From positions 186,001 through 250,000 of the forward strand of contig NC_015315.1 in NCBI RefSeq assembly GCF_000193375.1: 64,000 nucleotides of DNA, in the 5' to 3' direction. This document shows positions 49,017 to 57,906 of the stretch, one piece after another. Numbering within the stretch: position 1 is the first letter of the stretch; each line of letters opens with the position of its first letter. The stretch is from Thermoproteus uzoniensis 768-20. GTDB taxonomy: Archaea > Thermoproteota > Thermoprotei > Thermoproteales > Thermoproteaceae. Below the pieces are notes generated by a model that was not told where the DNA came from, searched no databases, and saw nothing but the letters and a program-made list of their open reading frames with translations. Made by a program: the position numbers and the translations under genes.

Positions 49017-49952
49017 TACTCCCTTTAGATCTCTCAAGGAGAGCTCAGGCGGGTAGGGCACCTCCGAGTCCTCCTCCACCGCCTTGAAGAAGCCCTTGAA
49101 CATCTCCACGAAGACGTCGACGTCGGGCACCTCCACCCTCCTGCCGTTGAGGACGGGGTCCCCGTACACCCTATATCTAGGCGGCGCCCACGTCCTCCGC
49201 TTGGTCTCCAAGTCCTCGACCACCGAGCCGGCGTCGCCGATGACCTCGTAAGAGGGCAAGAGCGGCGGGTTGGGGTAGGCCCAGCTGTAGTAGAAGAGGC
49301 CGTAGGCCCCCGACTTGAACTTGAAGATCGCCATGGCCGTGTCGTCGCCCTCCATGGGCACAAACGCTCTGTATACGTAGGCCTTGACCTCCTCGTAGTC
49401 CCCGCCGAAGTTCAGAAGAGTGTTTACGAAGTGGACTCCGCCGTCTATCAGAGCGCCGCCGCCCATCTCCTCCAGCCTAGTCCGCCACTCCTTGGGCTTT
49501 CCCAATACCTGCGACCTCACTATTATGGTGTGGACTCTGCCGAGGCGGCCGTCCCTTATCATCTCCACTACTGCCTTGACCGCCGGGTCGAAGTGGAACT
49601 GGTCGGTGACCATTAACTTCTTGCGGGCGGACCTCGCGGCGTTTATCATATCGAGAGCCTCCGCCTCGATCCTAGCCATCGGCTTCTCGACGAGGACGTG
49701 TTTGCCTGCCTTAAGGGCCTCCACGGCCATATCCCTATGTAGATTATGCGGGACTACTAGGTCCACCACGTCGGCATTTGAGGAGAGCACGGACGAATAC
49801 GTGACGTGCACTTTCCTCGCCCCGTATCTCTCCACGCACGTCCTGGCGGCCTCCTCGTTCCTCTCCATAATCTCCAGATCGACGCCGAGCTGGGACAGGG
49901 CCCTTAAATGTATCTGGCCCCATCCCCTACAGCCGACGACCACGACCTTCAT
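48975..49952 (-). CDS. Gfo/Idh/MocA-family NAD(P)-dependent oxidoreductase
   Basis: 325 residues. The N-terminal Rossmann strand is VVVVGCRGWGQIHLRALSQLG, with the EKPMA motif in HVLVEKPMARIEAEALDMI, where the Lys is essential for the family. The C-terminal alpha/beta domain includes GGALIDGGVHFVNTLL with its catalytic His. It probably oxidises or reduces a sugar, cyclitol or biliverdin-like molecule; the substrate is unknown. Monocistronic, leftward; it overlaps the convergent 179-residue gene by 42 bases. Confidence 0.92.
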   Translation of the reverse strand: MKVVVVGCRGWGQIHLRALSQLGVDLEIMERNEEAARTCVERYGARKVHVTYSSVLSSNADVVDLVVPHNLHRDMAVEALKAGKHVLVEKPMARIEAEALDMINAARSARKKLMVTDQFHFDPAVKAVVEMIRDGRLGRVHTIIVRSQVLGKPKEWRTRLEEMGGGALIDGGVHFVNTLLNFGGDYEEVKAYVYRAFVPMEGDDTAMAIFKFKSGAYGLFYYSWAYPNPPLLPSYEVIGDAGSVVEDLETKRRTWAPPRYRVYGDPVLNGRRVEVPDVDVFVEMFKGFFKAVEEDSEVPYPPELSLRDLKGVLDIYRAAGVPWLK

Positions 49953-49977
49953 GGACCGGAACGGAGGCTGATATATA

Positions 49978-51126
49978 TCAGTGCCCGGCGTTTTTCAACA
50001 CGTCGGAGACGGCCGACCTCACAAGCTCTACGTCCTCCTTCGCGATCATGTAGGGCGGGAGGAACCTCAACACGTTCATGCCGGCGGTGAGGGCCAACAC
50101 CCCCCGCGCCATTAGAGGCTGGATGAACTGGTCGGCCTTCACCCTAAGCTCTAGGCCCAACATGAGGCCCATCCCCTTGACTCTCAGCCCCAGCCTAGAG
50201 CCGTGCTCCGAGAGGGCCTTGGCAAGATCCCTACCCGCCGACTCGGCCTTGGAGGGCACGTCGTCCCTCAGCAACAGCTCCGACGCCGCGGCGGCCGCCG
50301 CCATCACGACGGCGTTTCCCGCAAAGGTGGAGCCGTGCTCCCCCGGCTCGAACACGTCGCCGTAGTCCTCTCTGGCCACCACAACGCCTATGGGGAGGCC
50401 GCCGCCAAGCGCCTTGCCCGCCGTGAAGAGGTCTGGCTCAACCCCGTATTTCTGGAAAGCCCATACGGCCCCGGTCCTGCCGAAGCCCGTCTGGACCTCG
50501 TCGAATATCAGCAGGGCCCCCTTCCGGGAGGCCTCGTCGCGGAGCGCCTTCAAGAAGTCCGGAGTCGCCGGATTGACGCCGCCCTCGCCCTGTATGGGCT
50601 CGACGACGACGCAACAGGTGTCTTCGCCCACCACCTTCTCCACCTCGGAAACCACGTTGAACTTGCCGAACCTCACGTGGGGGTAGAGCGGCTCGAACGC
50701 CTTGCGGTACGCCTCGTTCCACGTAATCGAGAGGGAGCCCATGGTCCTCCCGTGGAAGCTGTTAGTGAAGGCCACTATGGTGTGCCTCCTCGTGATCTTC
50801 TTCGCTATCTTGACCGCCGTCTCGACCGCCTCCGTGCCCGTGTTCTGGAGAAACACCACGCCGAATTTCGCCGGAAGGAGCCGGGAGAAGGCCTCAACGA
50901 ACCTCTCCCTCGCCGGCGTCGCGAAGTTTAGGGGGACGGCCCACACCTCCTCTACCTGCTTCTTTACGGCCTCGACTATGTAGGGGTTCGAGTGGCCGAG
51001 GAACGCCACGCCGTGGTTGGTGTTGCAGTCGAGATACCGCCTCCCCCCGTCGTCCCAGACATACTGCATGTAGCCCCTCACAAGCCTCACGCCGTATTCG
51101 CGATAGTACCGCGCGATCCTCGTCAT
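49978..51126 (-). CDS. Class III aminotransferase, LysJ/ArgD type
   Basis: A 382-residue PLP enzyme. Key motifs: HGVAFLGHSNP, TGTEAVETAVKIAKK, FTNSFHGRTMGSLSIT, LLIFDEVQTGFGRTG (the Asp binds the PLP ring) and TAGKALGGGLPIG with the Schiff-base Lys. In archaea this group serves lysine (LysW-linked) and arginine biosynthesis; which cannot be separated here, and no lys or arg genes adjoin. ATG 51126 is chosen because TTATATAAA lies about 22 bases upstream; the ATG at 51159 would include the TATA box in the gene. Confidence 0.9.
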   Translation of the reverse strand: MTRIARYYREYGVRLVRGYMQYVWDDGGRRYLDCNTNHGVAFLGHSNPYIVEAVKKQVEEVWAVPLNFATPARERFVEAFSRLLPAKFGVVFLQNTGTEAVETAVKIAKKITRRHTIVAFTNSFHGRTMGSLSITWNEAYRKAFEPLYPHVRFGKFNVVSEVEKVVGEDTCCVVVEPIQGEGGVNPATPDFLKALRDEASRKGALLIFDEVQTGFGRTGAVWAFQKYGVEPDLFTAGKALGGGLPIGVVVAREDYGDVFEPGEHGSTFAGNAVVMAAAAAASELLLRDDVPSKAESAGRDLAKALSEHGSRLGLRVKGMGLMLGLELRVKADQFIQPLMARGVLALTAGMNVLRFLPPYMIAKEDVELVRSAVSDVLKNAGH

Positions 51127-51143
51127 GGTGGAAAAACCGCAGG

Positions 51144-51152
51144 TTATATAAA
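51144..51152 (-). promoter_or_regulatory. TATA element deciding the aminotransferase start
   Basis: TTATATAAA on the plus strand, centred 22 bases before ATG 51126 in the leftward direction. Confidence 0.5.
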
Positions 51153-51187
51153 GCCGCATCCCGGACCCCTCGTCGATGAAAGGCCGG

Positions 51188-51201
51188 GGCCGGCGCCGGC
51201 C
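51188..51201. other. 14-base GC palindrome in the gap downstream of the membrane-protein gene
   Basis: GGCCGGCGCCGGCC reads the same on both strands and could form a strong stem. It lies 38 bases after the stop of the leftward gene ending at 51239, so a transcript-end role is possible. The rest of the gap (51160-51238) holds nothing else I recognise. Confidence 0.35.
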
Positions 51202-51238
51202 GCCGCCCGCGTAGATCTCCGCACTTATAGGCTTTTAG

Positions 51239-51703
51239 CTAGACGGGCTCTGCGACCACCGGGAAAAGCGTCGATATAGCCGCGAGGGCTATCAGAAAGG
51301 CTAGAGCCGCCACTGCCAGAAGCAGAGCGGCGGCCGTCTTCGCGATTGCGCCTCTCTTCCCCAATAGTTCGACTGCAACAGCCACGTAGCCGGGCAACGC
51401 CGCGAGCGCGCAGACGGCTAAAGAGGCGATCAACGCCTTGTACGTAATCCAGCTCAACACTTCGGCCCATACGGCGATGGCCGCAAAGGACGCCGCGGCG
51501 ACGCCTGTCGACGCGGCCGAGATCAACGCGGTGGCCCACAACCGCCCGGAAGCATCGCGGGCTCTATAAAGTAGGCCCGCAACCAGGACGCAGGCGCCTG
51601 CCAGCGAAATCGCCAAGGCGTTGTAGTTCACGAAAACAGCCGCCGCGCCTCCCAATATCATGGCCGCGCCCAGCAAGATCAATAACGGATAAACCGCACC
51701 CAC
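51239..51703 (-). CDS. small polytopic membrane protein, unknown
   Basis: 154 residues with about four hydrophobic segments, rich in Ala/Val/Leu (GAAMILGGAAAVFVNYNALAI). There is no motif. GTG start at 51703, about 21 bases after TAATTAAAAATA. No recognisable partner adjoins. It could be any small integral membrane protein. Confidence 0.6.
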   Translation of the reverse strand: MGAVYPLLILLGAAMILGGAAAVFVNYNALAISLAGACVLVAGLLYRARDASGRLWATALISAASTGVAAASFAAIAVWAEVLSWITYKALIASLAVCALAALPGYVAVAVELLGKRGAIAKTAAALLLAVAALAFLIALAAISTLFPVVAEPV

Positions 51704-51787
51704 GTACCTCTTGTGCTAATTAAAAATATCTCTCCTGCTTGATACGCGTAAAGGCCAGCTTGCGATATTTGATTATTGGATGCTCGG

Positions 51788-52603
51788 TCAGAGCTCTGCC
51801 AGAATTTTGTGGAACGACGATATGTGGTCTCTGAAGCTGCTGAAGAACCTCGCCCTCCTCAGCTCGTCCATATCGAGGGCGTAGACAGCTCTGTCCTCCT
51901 CGAAGATCTTGAGCCTCAGCTTCACCTCGCCGAGAGGCGACACGACCATGGATCCGCCCCAGAAGAACTCCTCCTCCTGGCTCCCGACTGTGTTGACGAA
52001 GGCCATCCACACCGTGTTCATCAAGGCGTGCGCCTTCAGCAACGCCTCCCAGCTCTCTTGTATTGCCAAGTCCTTGCCGAGCCTGCGCATGGGCGACGCC
52101 GCGGGGACCAGTATCAAGTCGGCCCCCATCAACGCCAATGCCTCGGCCGGCTCCGGATGCCAGGCGTCCTCGCATATGATAACCCCGAACTTCACGCCTG
52201 CGTGTTGGAACACCTTGAGGTCCTTCAGAGGATCGCCGCGTTGGAAATACCTCCTCTCCTCGAAAAGTCCGTAGGTGGGGAGATAAAACTTGTAGACGTA
52301 GTTGATCTCCCCGTTTATTATAACGGCCGCCGAGTTCCTCAAGACGCCGGGCCTCACCTCCTTTATGGCGCCGGCCACCACACACTTGCCCCCAGCCGCG
52401 TCGGCCAGCTTCTCCACGGCCTTCTCGCTGTGCCGGAAGAGCTCGAAGGCGAGGTCCTTGAGCACATAGCCCGTCAACGAGAGTTCCGGGAACACAACGC
52501 AGTCGCTATCGCTCGTCTCGACGATCTCCTTGTGTTTTATGAGATTGCGCTCGACGTCGCCTAGAAACGGCCTTATCTGGGCCAGCTCTATCCTCAAACC
52601 CAT
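51788..52603 (-). CDS. Nitrilase-family amidase, likely glutaminase partner of NadE
   Basis: A 271-residue carbon-nitrogen hydrolase with the intact Glu40-Lys105-Cys144 triad (VFPELSLTG, YKFYLP, ICEDAWHP). The Cys motif ICEDAWHPEP and neighbours resemble the N-terminal amidase domain of glutamine-dependent NAD synthetases rather than free nitrilases. It overlaps the nadE 3' end by ten bases. The likely role is to release ammonia from glutamine for NadE, as a separate subunit. ATG 52603; a much longer frame runs back into nadE and is not used. Confidence 0.9.
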   Translation of the reverse strand: MGLRIELAQIRPFLGDVERNLIKHKEIVETSDSDCVVFPELSLTGYVLKDLAFELFRHSEKAVEKLADAAGGKCVVAGAIKEVRPGVLRNSAAVIINGEINYVYKFYLPTYGLFEERRYFQRGDPLKDLKVFQHAGVKFGVIICEDAWHPEPAEALALMGADLILVPAASPMRRLGKDLAIQESWEALLKAHALMNTVWMAFVNTVGSQEEEFFWGGSMVVSPLGEVKLRLKIFEEDRAVYALDMDELRRARFFSSFRDHISSFHKILAEL

Positions 52604-53448
52604 GGCCTCACGTTCCAGTACCTCCTGGGATATCTCCAGTCGGATCCGATGGCCCTCCCGCTCAACCTGAAGATCTCCGGCGGCAACCTCTTGTGCTGGC
52701 TCCTCCTCACCAAGGAGTCTATCTTGTCGACGACCGAGACGTCGATGCCCAACATGGCCGCTATCTCCTCCCGCGTCCTCATCTCCTCGTAGCGCAGGTA
52801 CAGGACGGAGTCTATCGTCTCGTAGTCGATTCCGAGCTCCCCCTCGGCCGTTTGCCCCTCCCAGAGGGCGGGCGAGGGCGGCTTGGCCACTATCTCCTCG
52901 GGCACGCCTAGGCATCTGCCCAACTGCCTCACCTGCGTCTTGTATAGATCCCCTATAGGGAGTATGTCGACGCCGCCGTCGCCGTACTTAGTGAAGTAGC
53001 CCAACATCAACTCGCTCTTGTCGCCGGTGCCGACCACGAGGTAGCCGAGCTTTTGGGCATATGCGTAGAGCAGAACCATTCTGACCCTCGCCTTTATATT
53101 GCCCACTATCTTCTTATCGGCGACGCCGACAGCGTCGGCTAGGGCCTTGACGTGCTCGTCTATGGGCACCACGGCGTATTTCCCCTCGGCCCTAGTCAGC
53201 TTGATTATCTTCATAGCGTCTTCTATATCCCTAGGCGGGGTCGAGGAGGAGGGCATCAAGAGGAAGAAGAAGTTGTCCGTGGCCCTGGCCAAGAGAACCG
53301 CCACCACAGACGAGTCTATGCCCCCGCTGAGGCCCAAGACGCCTCCAGCGGCGCCGCTCTCCTCGAAGTATTCCCGCAACCTCTCCACGAGGTATCTGGA
53401 GACGGCCTCGCAGTCGATAGCCAGAGCCCTCCTTACATACTCTATCAC
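52594..53448 (-). CDS. nadE: NAD synthase NadE, synthetase domain only
   Basis: A 284-residue enzyme that amidates nicotinic-acid adenine dinucleotide to NAD with ATP. The PP-loop is SGGIDSSVVA (41-50). VVGTGDKSELMLGYFTKYGDGGVDILPIGDLYKTQVRQL (key parts GTGDKSELMLGYFTKYGDG and PIGDLYKTQ) is the conserved active-site block. The amidase domain seen in many bacteria is missing but encoded next door. GTG start at 53448; it lies seven bases downstream of the amidotransferase gene, in the glnA operon. Confidence 0.96.
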   Translation of the reverse strand: MIEYVRRALAIDCEAVSRYLVERLREYFEESGAAGGVLGLSGGIDSSVVAVLLARATDNFFFLLMPSSSTPPRDIEDAMKIIKLTRAEGKYAVVPIDEHVKALADAVGVADKKIVGNIKARVRMVLLYAYAQKLGYLVVGTGDKSELMLGYFTKYGDGGVDILPIGDLYKTQVRQLGRCLGVPEEIVAKPPSPALWEGQTAEGELGIDYETIDSVLYLRYEEMRTREEIAAMLGIDVSVVDKIDSLVRRSQHKRLPPEIFRLSGRAIGSDWRYPRRYWNVRPWV

Positions 53449-53455
53449 GTCTCCG

Positions 53456-54163
53456 CTAACCTCTCTCTATCAAAAACTTTACTTCCTCAACGGCCCCGCC
53501 TGACGCGATCGCCAACACGCCGTTTCCCAAGGGCCTCCACGCCCCGCCGTCCAGCGGCTCGGACGCCACCGCCGTCTGCGGCCCGTCCAGCACCACCGGC
53601 ACAAAATGCGGATCCTCCCGCAACCTATATGTCAGGAAATACGCCTCGAGCCTCTCCAGGTTTACTAGAGCTATGTTCATCATGGGCTCCTCGGGATCTA
53701 GGAAATGTACGGCTATCTCGGAAACCTCCCTCAGAGCGTCTAGGTCTCCGCCCATGTCCACGAAGGCCTTGAGGAACAGCTCGCTGTCCGTCGCGCCTCC
53801 AGTCCTCACGTCTATCCCCCTCTTCCTCAACTCTTCCGAGAATTTGTCTTTCATTATAGTGCCGTTGTGGGCTATGGCGAAGTTTCCGTAGACTATGGGG
53901 TGGGTATTGGCCGGCGACACCCCGCCGACGGAGGCCAGACGGGAGTGGAATAAATATAGTTTATATCCACTAGGCGGATCTATATATGATTCCCATATGG
54001 GTCTAGTGGACTTATATAGCCCGTACTCCCCCTCCCTGGCGTAGAGGACGCCCCAGCCAGATCCGTGGCTTAAACCCGCCGTCCTGTCCCTTCTCGAGAT
54101 CTCGATAAAAGATCTGAAAAGATCTGGCCGAGGATCCCCAAAAAGCAGTAGTATTCTACACAT
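53456..54163 (-). CDS. Class II glutamine amidotransferase-like protein
   Basis: A 235-residue Ntn-hydrolase starting MCRILLLFG, so Cys2 becomes the N-terminal nucleophile. SRLASVGGVSPANTHPI, AHNGTIMKDKFSEEL and GATDSELFL match the family's glutamine-binding loops (YafJ/EgtC-like). It has no second domain, so it either hydrolyses glutamine-type amides itself or delivers ammonia to a partner. It overlaps the glnA stop by four bases (ATGA) and is followed by nadE. The AT-rich patch at about 53940-54010 lies inside the gene. Confidence 0.9.
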   Translation of the reverse strand: MCRILLLFGDPRPDLFRSFIEISRRDRTAGLSHGSGWGVLYAREGEYGLYKSTRPIWESYIDPPSGYKLYLFHSRLASVGGVSPANTHPIVYGNFAIAHNGTIMKDKFSEELRKRGIDVRTGGATDSELFLKAFVDMGGDLDALREVSEIAVHFLDPEEPMMNIALVNLERLEAYFLTYRLREDPHFVPVVLDGPQTAVASEPLDGGAWRPLGNGVLAIASGGAVEEVKFLIERG

Positions 54164-55464
54164 CAGGCGGTTTCTAGGTACTGGTCGTACTCCCACCGGG
54201 TTATCACGTTCCAAGTCTTGTCCCACCCCTCGGAAACGCTTGCCAGATAGTCGCTCCACTCCTTCTCCTTGAGCGCGAGGTATGCCTTGACTAGCTGTTG
54301 CGGCAGGGTCTTGGCCGCGACGCCCTCCGACGCCAGCTTGACCGCCTCGCCGAGGTGCTTGGGGGTCTCCTTGACGCCCTCGAGGTCGTACGCGATGTCC
54401 TCGACCGGGCTCGGCGGCTCGAGCTTCTTGTCGAGGCCCTCAAAGGCGGCTAGCAGTATCGCTGAGAAGCCGAGGTAGGGGTTTGCGGAGGGATCGGGGT
54501 GGCGGTACTCGAACCTATTTATCTTCTTCCCGTAATACGGCACTCTGACCATCGCCGAGCGGTTGCCGAGCCCCCAGACGACGCGGGTAGGGGCCTCGTG
54601 GTGCGGCACGAGGCGTTTGTAGCTGTTCACGATCGGGGCCACGAAGACGCTGTTGGCCAACGCGTTGTTGAGCACGCCGGCTATCGCCGACTTGAGCTCC
54701 GGCGTGGGCTCCTTATACGACGCGAAGAGGTTGACGCCGTCGCGCCAGAAGCTCACGTGTATATGCATGCCGGAGCCATTGACGCCCCAGAACGGCTTAG
54801 GCATAAACGTGGCGATCAGGCCGTACTTCTGCGCGACCGACTTGGCGAGTATCTTGTACACGAGTATCTGGTCGGCCACCTGGACCGGGTCGCCTGCCGG
54901 TATGTTCACCTCGAACTGGCTAGGCGCCACCTCGTGGTGCGTCTTGGTCAGCCCTATGCCCGACAGATAGAAGTGCTCTATTATCTCCTCCATGACAGGC
55001 ATCGTCTCCTTCAACGGATAGCCCTCGAAATAGGCCCCGCTGTCGACAAGGGACGGCGGGTTGCCCCTCACAAGGAAGAACTCGACCTCGGCGCCCATCT
55101 TGGCCTCGTATCCCCTGGACTTGAGGTACTCGACAGTCTGCTTAAGGGCGTTGCGCGGGTCCATCGGATGCGGCTTGTCTCCGTCCAACGTGCTCGTGAA
55201 CGCCAGCGCCGTCTTGCCTCCGTTCCACGTCTCTATATAGACGGCGTCTGCGTCGACCTCAGCCACGAAGTCGCTCTTGTTGACGGTCGTATACGCCGGT
55301 ATGGAGGAGCCGTCGTACGCTATGCCGTCGATGAAGGCGTCGCGCGCAGCGTCTATTGGCAAGATCTCGAGCTTCGGCCTGCCGAATATGTCGACTATAA
55401 CGAACTTGACGTACTTAACCCCGGCGCCTTTTAGCGTTCTCCAGACGCTTAGCCCTTCCGGCAT
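54163..55464 (-). CDS. glnA: Glutamine synthetase type I
   Basis: About 433 residues, makes glutamine from glutamate, ammonia and ATP. Family blocks: IAYDGSSIPAYTTVNKSDFV, MGAEVEFFLVRG, HHEVAPSQFEVNI, NGSGMHIHVSFW, KRLVPHHEAPTRVVWGLGNRSAMVRVP and the RHPDPSANPYLGFSAILLA region. I see no obvious adenylylation tyrosine. ATG 55464 is chosen because TATATAAA (55484-55491) is centred about 23.5 bases upstream; ATGs at 55473 and further upstream would be too near or inside the promoter. It heads the transcript glnA, class II amidotransferase, nadE, nitrilase. Confidence 0.96.
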   Translation of the reverse strand: MPEGLSVWRTLKGAGVKYVKFVIVDIFGRPKLEILPIDAARDAFIDGIAYDGSSIPAYTTVNKSDFVAEVDADAVYIETWNGGKTALAFTSTLDGDKPHPMDPRNALKQTVEYLKSRGYEAKMGAEVEFFLVRGNPPSLVDSGAYFEGYPLKETMPVMEEIIEHFYLSGIGLTKTHHEVAPSQFEVNIPAGDPVQVADQILVYKILAKSVAQKYGLIATFMPKPFWGVNGSGMHIHVSFWRDGVNLFASYKEPTPELKSAIAGVLNNALANSVFVAPIVNSYKRLVPHHEAPTRVVWGLGNRSAMVRVPYYGKKINRFEYRHPDPSANPYLGFSAILLAAFEGLDKKLEPPSPVEDIAYDLEGVKETPKHLGEAVKLASEGVAAKTLPQQLVKAYLALKEKEWSDYLASVSEGWDKTWNVITRWEYDQYLETA

Positions 55465-55483
55465 AGGCGACATGCCCACTCGG

Positions 55484-55491
55484 TATATAAA
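55484..55491 (-). promoter_or_regulatory. TATA element of glnA
   Basis: TATATAAA on the plus strand lies 20-27 bases before ATG 55464 in the leftward direction, the spacing seen for the other leaderless genes here. Confidence 0.55.
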
Positions 55492-55590
55492 CTTTACTCG
55501 TAGATCTACGCGACTATCTTGGCCTATATAGTTCATTGTATTCAAAGTACCCGCGATATAATGTATTTAGTACTGATGTTCTCGGAGGGA

Positions 55591-57645
55591 TTAGCTACCC
55601 GCTACGGGGACGTTTAGCTTTGTAGCTACCCGGCCGTCTAGGGACCTCAACAAATCTCTATTCCCTACCATGTGGAAGTAGCTGGTCACCCCGCCGGCTC
55701 CCATGGCCAGCTTGAGCTCCTTAGTGAGCGCCATTATTGTGTTCTCGTACCAACGCCTCTTGGTGGCGTAGTCAGGCGCGGGCCGCCTCGCAAGTAGCTC
55801 GAAGGGCTCGCGGGGCTCCACCAGATCCGCGCCCAACGCTGCGAGCTTATAGACGTCTGAGCCGCTGAAGAGGCGGCCGGCCGCGATCACCACCATCCTC
55901 TCCCTCATGCCCGCACGCCTCGCCTTCTCGTCCAGCGCGGCCACGGCCTCCTCAAGCCACGCGTCGCCTCCTAAAGCCTCGTCGATAACGATGACGCCAT
56001 CCTCAGGCTCGAGGTCTCTTGACGGCGCGACTCTGCGGTGCGGCAGGCGGGAGAGGCAGTACTGGGGCTCCGGACAGCCGTCTCCGTCGATGAGCGCGCC
56101 GAGGCCGTATCCTGCCATGACGGCCGCCCGCTCCAGGGCTGGAACCACCACCGGCGTGTCTAACTCGACGCCCGCCAGCAGCACGCGCACGTCTACCTCT
56201 TCCCTATACGGATCCACGGACGGGTGCGTCACCTGAGCCGCCTCTATCCTCAAGAGGTCCAGGGGCCTCCTCGCGGGGTACGTGTAGCCGGGCACTATAC
56301 CGCCCATGCCCGTGATAGGCGCTCTGCCCTCCTCGTACATCTCCCTGGGCAACTGCGGCACGTAGTCCTGGTAATAGGCCACCTCGCCCTCGGCGATTAG
56401 GTCGACCCCGACAGTGTTCGCCACCAGCTCGTCGACGTAATACAGCCCGAGGAGATCTCTCCGCCCCACTAGCTCCTTCAAGCTGTCCATGCCGAGCGAG
56501 TAGAGTATGGCCTTCAAGCCTAGCCTAAGCGCGGAGAGGTACCTGCGCAGAGCCGCGGAGGCCCACTCGATGTCTAGGTCGGGCCGCGCGCCGATCATGT
56601 TCGTTAGAGATGTAGGGCATCCTCCGGTGTGGCAAGAATGGCACATTATACAGCCGAAGGACAACAACGCGGCGGTCCCTATGTTGGCCATATCGGCGCC
56701 CAGCGCTATCAGCTTCGCTATGTCGGACGCGCTGTAGAGCATCCCGCCAGCCACAACGAGGAAGCCGTCCCTAACCCCGTTGTCCTTCAGCCACCTATCC
56801 ACGACAGGCACGGCGTAGTCTACGGGTATCCCTAGGTGGTTCCTCACCGATATGGGGGTCGCGCCGGTGCCCGCCCCCGCCCCGTCTATTATTATGCCCT
56901 CGGCAGTGGACCTCGCCACCCCGACCGCCACGTACATGATCTTGTTCACCGCGGCCACCTTGACTAACACAGGCTTGCCCGTCAAGTCCCTCAACGCCTT
57001 GACCCGCTGGGCTAGATCCTCTATGGAATATATGTCGTGGTGCGGCGCCGGCGATAGGGCGTCGCTCCCCTCCGGTATCTTCCGGAGCTCGGCTATTATC
57101 TTGGTGACCTTCCTCCCGGGGAGGTGGCCTCCGATGCCGGGCTTGGCGCCCTGGCCTATCTTTATGTTGACGGCCAGCCCCGCCCTCAACAGATCCATGT
57201 CCATGCCGAAACGCGCCGACGCCCACTGGACGACTATGTTCCTGTACTTCGCCACCTCGGGATGGAGCCCGCCCTCGCCTATGCCGGCCACCACCCCCTC
57301 CTCGGTGGCCGCCTTGGCTATGGCTATGTTGGGGTTGCCGCTAAGCGCTCCGAAGGACATATCGCCGAGATATATCGGCGCCGACAGCCTCGTGCCGAAG
57401 AAATCAACGCCGACATCTACGTCTAGCTTGTCGGCGTGTTTGAGCAAGTCGTTGACCTCCCGAGGCCTCAAGTCCTTGAAGACCATCCTATCGAGCAACC
57501 TCCCTATCTTGCTCGGCGACTCCTCCAAGGCATATGGCGGCATTCCCTCTACGGCAGAGCGGCGTACGTACTCCACGCGGTCGGGTCCCCAAAACTCCGG
57601 GATCTTATGGACGGCGGGACGCAAGTATATATTCACGCCACGCAC
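55591..57645 (-). CDS. Glutamate synthase FMN/FeS domain protein (GltB2) with a degenerate second copy
   Basis: 684 residues. Residues about 80-420 are the FMN barrel of glutamate synthase large subunit: PIYLGDMSFGALSG, NIKIGQGAKPGIGGHLPG, SPAPHHDIYSIEDLA, and C332-C343 (GCIMCHSCHTGGC) for the 3Fe-4S cluster. Residues about 490-670 echo the barrel without its cofactor motifs: LDTPVVVPALERAAV, IAAGRLFSGSDVYKLAALGA (compare VAGGMLYSASDIAKLIALGA) and VGNRDLLRSLDG (compare VGRRDLLGLYYV). So it looks internally duplicated and partly decayed. The amidotransferase and GXGXG parts are encoded at 59345-61009. GTG 57645, with TATA about 24 bases upstream. Confidence 0.9.
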   Translation of the reverse strand: MRGVNIYLRPAVHKIPEFWGPDRVEYVRRSAVEGMPPYALEESPSKIGRLLDRMVFKDLRPREVNDLLKHADKLDVDVGVDFFGTRLSAPIYLGDMSFGALSGNPNIAIAKAATEEGVVAGIGEGGLHPEVAKYRNIVVQWASARFGMDMDLLRAGLAVNIKIGQGAKPGIGGHLPGRKVTKIIAELRKIPEGSDALSPAPHHDIYSIEDLAQRVKALRDLTGKPVLVKVAAVNKIMYVAVGVARSTAEGIIIDGAGAGTGATPISVRNHLGIPVDYAVPVVDRWLKDNGVRDGFLVVAGGMLYSASDIAKLIALGADMANIGTAALLSFGCIMCHSCHTGGCPTSLTNMIGARPDLDIEWASAALRRYLSALRLGLKAILYSLGMDSLKELVGRRDLLGLYYVDELVANTVGVDLIAEGEVAYYQDYVPQLPREMYEEGRAPITGMGGIVPGYTYPARRPLDLLRIEAAQVTHPSVDPYREEVDVRVLLAGVELDTPVVVPALERAAVMAGYGLGALIDGDGCPEPQYCLSRLPHRRVAPSRDLEPEDGVIVIDEALGGDAWLEEAVAALDEKARRAGMRERMVVIAAGRLFSGSDVYKLAALGADLVEPREPFELLARRPAPDYATKRRWYENTIMALTKELKLAMGAGGVTSYFHMVGNRDLLRSLDGRVATKLNVPVAGS

Positions 57646-57897
57646 TATATAGCATCCCTATTGAGTATATAAGCATTATATTGGCGTCCCGGCTATTGCA
57701 CGTCGACGTTTAAATCCTCTTTACAAATATATATTTATATTTATATACATGATGTGCGTTATAGTTTAAATTATTTTTATATTTATTATTTGATATTATT
57801 TATATTTTCATAGAGTTAATTGAAATTTTCTCTACACTTTATGTCTTTCATATATTTCGTCTATTGCTGAAAAACATTTTGAAATAACGTCAATATT
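57646..57897. other. AT-rich divergent intergenic region
   Basis: About 250 bases between the leftward glutamate-synthase gene and the rightward flavoprotein gene, strongly AT-rich from 57720. The leftward TATA (GTATATAAG near 57665-57673) is clear. For the rightward gene only a weak TTTGAAATA (57878-57886) is present. No gene or RNA signature is visible. Confidence 0.5.
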
Positions 57898-57906
57898 TTG
57901 ACAGTG

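Noticed and set aside
50960-51010. GGTTCGAGT-like string resembling a tRNA T-arm
   Set aside because: It lies inside the aminotransferase gene and no acceptor or anticodon stem can be drawn around it.
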